Assembly (NCBI GenBank): GCA_005799545.1
Contig: SYGM01000047.1
Location: 1-53,425 of the forward strand
DNA from: Planctomycetia bacterium
GTDB lineage: Bacteria; Planctomycetota; UBA1135; GCA-002686595
Direction of reading: 5' to 3'
DNA: 53,425 nt
The notes beneath the pieces were generated by a model. It had not been told where the DNA came from, did no database searches, and saw only the letters and a program-made list of their open reading frames with translations. A program made the position numbers and the translations under genes. Numbering within the stretch: the first letter of the stretch is position 1; every line of letters begins with the position of its first letter. Positions 51,263-53,425 of the stretch are shown here, in pieces.

Positions 51263-52513
51263 TCAACTGCGAATGGCCTTCGCGAGCGCCGCCGTGACGC
51301 GCGGCACGTCCCGCGCCGGGGTCGAGCACAGCGCGACGCGCACCGCGCCCGCGCCCTTTTCCTTGAGCGGCACGACGAACACGCCGTCATCCCGCATGCG
51401 CGCCGCGACCGCTTCCGGCTCGCTGCAGAACACCGAGACGAAGAAACCGCCCTCATAGCGCGGATACCGCAGTCCCAGCCGCGAAGCTTCGCGGTTGAAC
51501 ACTGCGACGCGCTGGTCCAGCAGCGCAACCAGCTCGGCGCGCTCCGCATCCACGCGCGTGCGCAGTGCGGGATCGGTCAGCAGCTCGCTGATCGCGAGGA
51601 TGCCGAGGTGGTTGCAGTTGGACCACGTGCCGCGGCAGGAAAAGGCGAGCGCGTTGGCGATGCGCTGGCGCTCATCCTTGTCCGGGTGCGTCGCCAGCAG
51701 CGCGCCGACGCGCGCTCCGTACTGTGCGAAGGCCTTCGAAGCACTCCAGGCCACGAGCAGCGTGGCGTGCTCGGCCAGCGCCGGCGCGAAGCGCGTCCAG
51801 GCCTGCGATGCCGCCGATCCGAAGCGCGCGTAGGCCAGATCCACCAGCAGCGCGACCGGACCTTCGCCGGCACGCCGGCTGACGATGCTCACGAGTTGTT
51901 CCCACTCGCGCTCGTTCATCGAGAAGCCGGTCGGGTTGTGGCAGGGCGTGTTGAGGAACACCAGCGCACGTCCCTGCGTTCGCAGGCAGCGTCCCAGCCC
52001 CTCGTCAAAAGCCTCCAGATGGAAGCCGCCCTGCGGATGGAACATCTCGAAGGTCTCGACGCGCCGTCCCGCATGCGTCGCGAGCGTGGCGTACGGACCC
52101 CAGTAGTAGTTGGTCGTCAGCAGCGCCTGACCGGGCTCGAGGAAGCTCACCACCGAGTGGTACAAGGCACCCGTGCCGCCCGGCGATGCGGCCGCGACGG
52201 TCTGCGAAGCCAGCGTGCCCGGACCGTAGACATCCTCGATCACCGCCTTGAGGAAGGGTGCGTCGCCGCTGATCGGAGCGTAGCTGGCCGCCTTGCGCGC
52301 GGGCACGCGCGACAACGCTTCGGTGACCGAGGGCAGCAGCGCAAGCTGTCCGCTGTCATCCATCAGCGCGCCCAGCGTCGCGTTGACAATGCTCTCCCCC
52401 GCCGCCGCGCGCCGGTTGGCTTCCGCGTTGAGGGCGAAGATCGGGTCGTCGCCGCTGCGACCCGCAGCGGAGGGAATCAGGCAGGAGGGGTTGCGGTTCA
52501 AGATTGCGGTCAC
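51263..52513 (-). CDS. Class I/II aminotransferase (aspartate/aromatic type)
   Basis: 416 residues. Fold type I PLP enzyme that moves an amino group between amino and keto acids in the cytoplasm. Seen: Y-A-P-I-S-G-D near 76, A-S-P-G-G-T-G-A-L (cofactor phosphate region), L-N-T-P-C-H-N-P-T-G-F, D-L-A-Y-A-R-F, A-W-S-A-S-K-A-F-A-Q-Y-G-A-R with the PLP lysine in S-x-S-K, and G-A-V-R-V-A-L-C-S with the carboxylate-binding Arg. This pattern is the aspartate/aromatic aminotransferase group. The substrate is not readable. Confidence 0.9.
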   Translation of the reverse strand: MTAILNRNPSCLIPSAAGRSGDDPIFALNAEANRRAAAGESIVNATLGALMDDSGQLALLPSVTEALSRVPARKAASYAPISGDAPFLKAVIEDVYGPGTLASQTVAAASPGGTGALYHSVVSFLEPGQALLTTNYYWGPYATLATHAGRRVETFEMFHPQGGFHLEAFDEGLGRCLRTQGRALVFLNTPCHNPTGFSMNEREWEQLVSIVSRRAGEGPVALLVDLAYARFGSAASQAWTRFAPALAEHATLLVAWSASKAFAQYGARVGALLATHPDKDERQRIANALAFSCRGTWSNCNHLGILAISELLTDPALRTRVDAERAELVALLDQRVAVFNREASRLGLRYPRYEGGFFVSVFCSEPEAVAARMRDDGVFVVPLKEKGAGAVRVALCSTPARDVPRVTAALAKAIRS

Positions 52514-52570
52514 GGGCGGGCTTCCAGTCAGCCGGCACAGGATAGCGCAAACCCCGACGGCGCGAACGCC

Positions 52571-53425
52571 CTAGCCGCGTTTCCGCGCCGCCAATCCGGC
52601 CGCGAATTGCTCCTGCGCGCGCCACTGCCCGTAGGCCTTGCCGCTGGAGGAAAGCTGCTCGAGCTGTGCGCGGATCCGGGCGGGCAACTCTCCCGCGTCG
52701 GCCGCCTTGAGGGGTGTCCCCGGCAGCGGCATGAACGCATGCGCGTGGATGCGCGCACCCGCTTGCGCCAGTTCACGGGCAAAAGCCATCGTCGTCTCCA
52801 TCTCCGCCTCGCTCTCCCCGGGCAGACCCAGGAGAAAGTCGACATTGGGCGTGAAGCCGCATTCCAGCGACACGCGCACGGCACGGCGCACCGCCTCGAC
52901 ATCGTGCCCGCGATGCGTGGCCGCGAGCACGCGCTCGGAGCCGGACTGGCCGCCGATCACGAGCTGGCGGTTGTCGACCATTCGCCGCAGCAGCGCAAGC
53001 GCCTCGGGCGTGACATGCTCGGGCCGCAGCTCGGAGGGAAAAGTGCCGAAGTAAATCCGTCCACCTGCGCCGAGCTCTTCGCGCACACCGCGCAGCAGCT
53101 CTTCGACTGCCCCGAGCTCCACCGACTCGTTCCCGCTGCCGTACGAGAGCGAAGTGGGGCTCAGAAAGCGCACATACCCGCAGCCCGCCGCAGCCATGCA
53201 GCGCACCGCGCGCCGGATCTCCATCACCGAACGGTGACGGAAGCGCGCCTTGAACAGGAAGGGCGTCTGGCAGAAACCGCAGGCGTAGATGCAGCCGCGC
53301 GTGATCTCCAGCGCATGGAAGCGCTTGCTGCGGTACGCCACCGCCGGATAGTCATCGAGCTCGACGCGCTCGGCCTGGCCGTTGGCGAGCAGCTCACCCT
53401 CAGGCGACAGTCGTGCGATGCCGCG
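52571..53425 (-). CDS. Radical SAM protein, B12-binding type (start beyond window)
   Basis: Partial: the frame is open from the window edge (53425) without an obligatory start; a GTG at 53341 lies inside the domain. Radical SAM cysteines are in T-R-G-C-I-Y-A-C-G-F-C-Q-T-P, followed by F-K-A-R-F-R-H-R-S, G-G-Q-S-G-S-E-R-V, F-L-L-G-L-P-G-E-S-E-A and H-A-F-M-P-L-P-G-T-P. The order C-x3-C-x2-C and the Q-T-P / R-H-R-S context fit the TIGR04013-type 'B12-binding domain/radical SAM' group, whose N-terminal domain would be outside the window. The third radical SAM gene here. Substrate unknown. Confidence 0.85.
   Translation of the reverse strand, partial: RGIARLSPEGELLANGQAERVELDDYPAVAYRSKRFHALEITRGCIYACGFCQTPFLFKARFRHRSVMEIRRAVRCMAAAGCGYVRFLSPTSLSYGSGNESVELGAVEELLRGVREELGAGGRIYFGTFPSELRPEHVTPEALALLRRMVDNRQLVIGGQSGSERVLAATHRGHDVEAVRRAVRVSLECGFTPNVDFLLGLPGESEAEMETTMAFARELAQAGARIHAHAFMPLPGTPLKAADAGELPARIRAQLEQLSSSGKAYGQWRAQEQFAAGLAARKRG

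Noticed and set aside
1-53425. tRNA or rRNA genes
   Set aside because: No cloverleaf-like or rRNA-like stretch was noticed by eye; a covariance-model scan would settle this.

Overview
The window (53,425 bases, GC-rich throughout) looks like a chromosome segment from the Planctomycetota, probably an uncultured or sparsely sampled lineage. The grounds are large secreted proteins sharing a cysteine-bearing C-terminal domain (Cys-Pro-Cys-Gly/Ala-Asn type), two PVC-type HEAT/cytochrome c proteins, DUF1080 (3-keto-disaccharide hydrolase-like) proteins, Tat-exported Gfo/Idh/MocA and TIM-barrel enzymes, and many GTGA/ATGA start-stop overlaps. No rRNA, tRNA or CRISPR was seen.

Region 1 (1-11,480) is a genomic scrapyard with a mobile repeat family. 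Four copies of a 191-199 bp element, bounded by 22-bp inverted termini centred on TCAGGTACCTGA, plus eight solo termini lie here and none is seen in the remaining 42 kb. Next to the last solo array is a gene for a REP-associated (RAYT/IS200-like) tyrosine transposase with a damaged HUH motif. Among the repeats lie a 24-codon relic of the topA start, a decayed IS3-type transposase tail, a probably frameshifted secreted protein, two large secreted proteins (IPT domain; C-type lectin plus FG-GAP plus Asp-Cys-Asn repeats), a 34-residue membrane peptide, an acyltransferase and a zinc peptidase.

Region 2 (11,486-17,242, minus strand) is a compact six-gene operon: kynureninase-like PLP enzyme, kinase-fold protein lacking key residues, benzoate-CoA-ligase-type enzyme, creatininase-family amidohydrolase, acyl-CoA thioesterase and MetF. 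It may process an aromatic amino acid derivative through a CoA thioester.

Region 3 (17,311-40,275) is a mosaic of short units: secreted propeller proteins, a DUF1570-like peptidase, a divergent pair of B12-type radical SAM enzymes, a flavin reductase-like protein, DUF1080 proteins, a PVC-type cytochrome protein, a polytopic membrane protein, an arylsulfotransferase-like propeller, a tail-anchored coiled coil, a metallophosphoesterase, a PHP-type metallohydrolase and an ACT protein.

Region 4 (40,272-50,386, minus strand) is an eight-gene block in which every neighbouring pair overlaps by 1-7 nt: three Gfo/Idh/MocA proteins, two sugar-isomerase-like TIM barrels, an ApbE flavin transferase, a CXXCH membrane protein and a 1,097-residue PVC-type cytochrome protein. 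With the DUF1080 proteins nearby, the best reading is an exported 3-keto-sugar oxidation/cleavage pathway with its own electron outlet. The window ends with a uracil phosphoribosyltransferase-like gene, a class I/II aminotransferase and the truncated start side of a third radical SAM gene.
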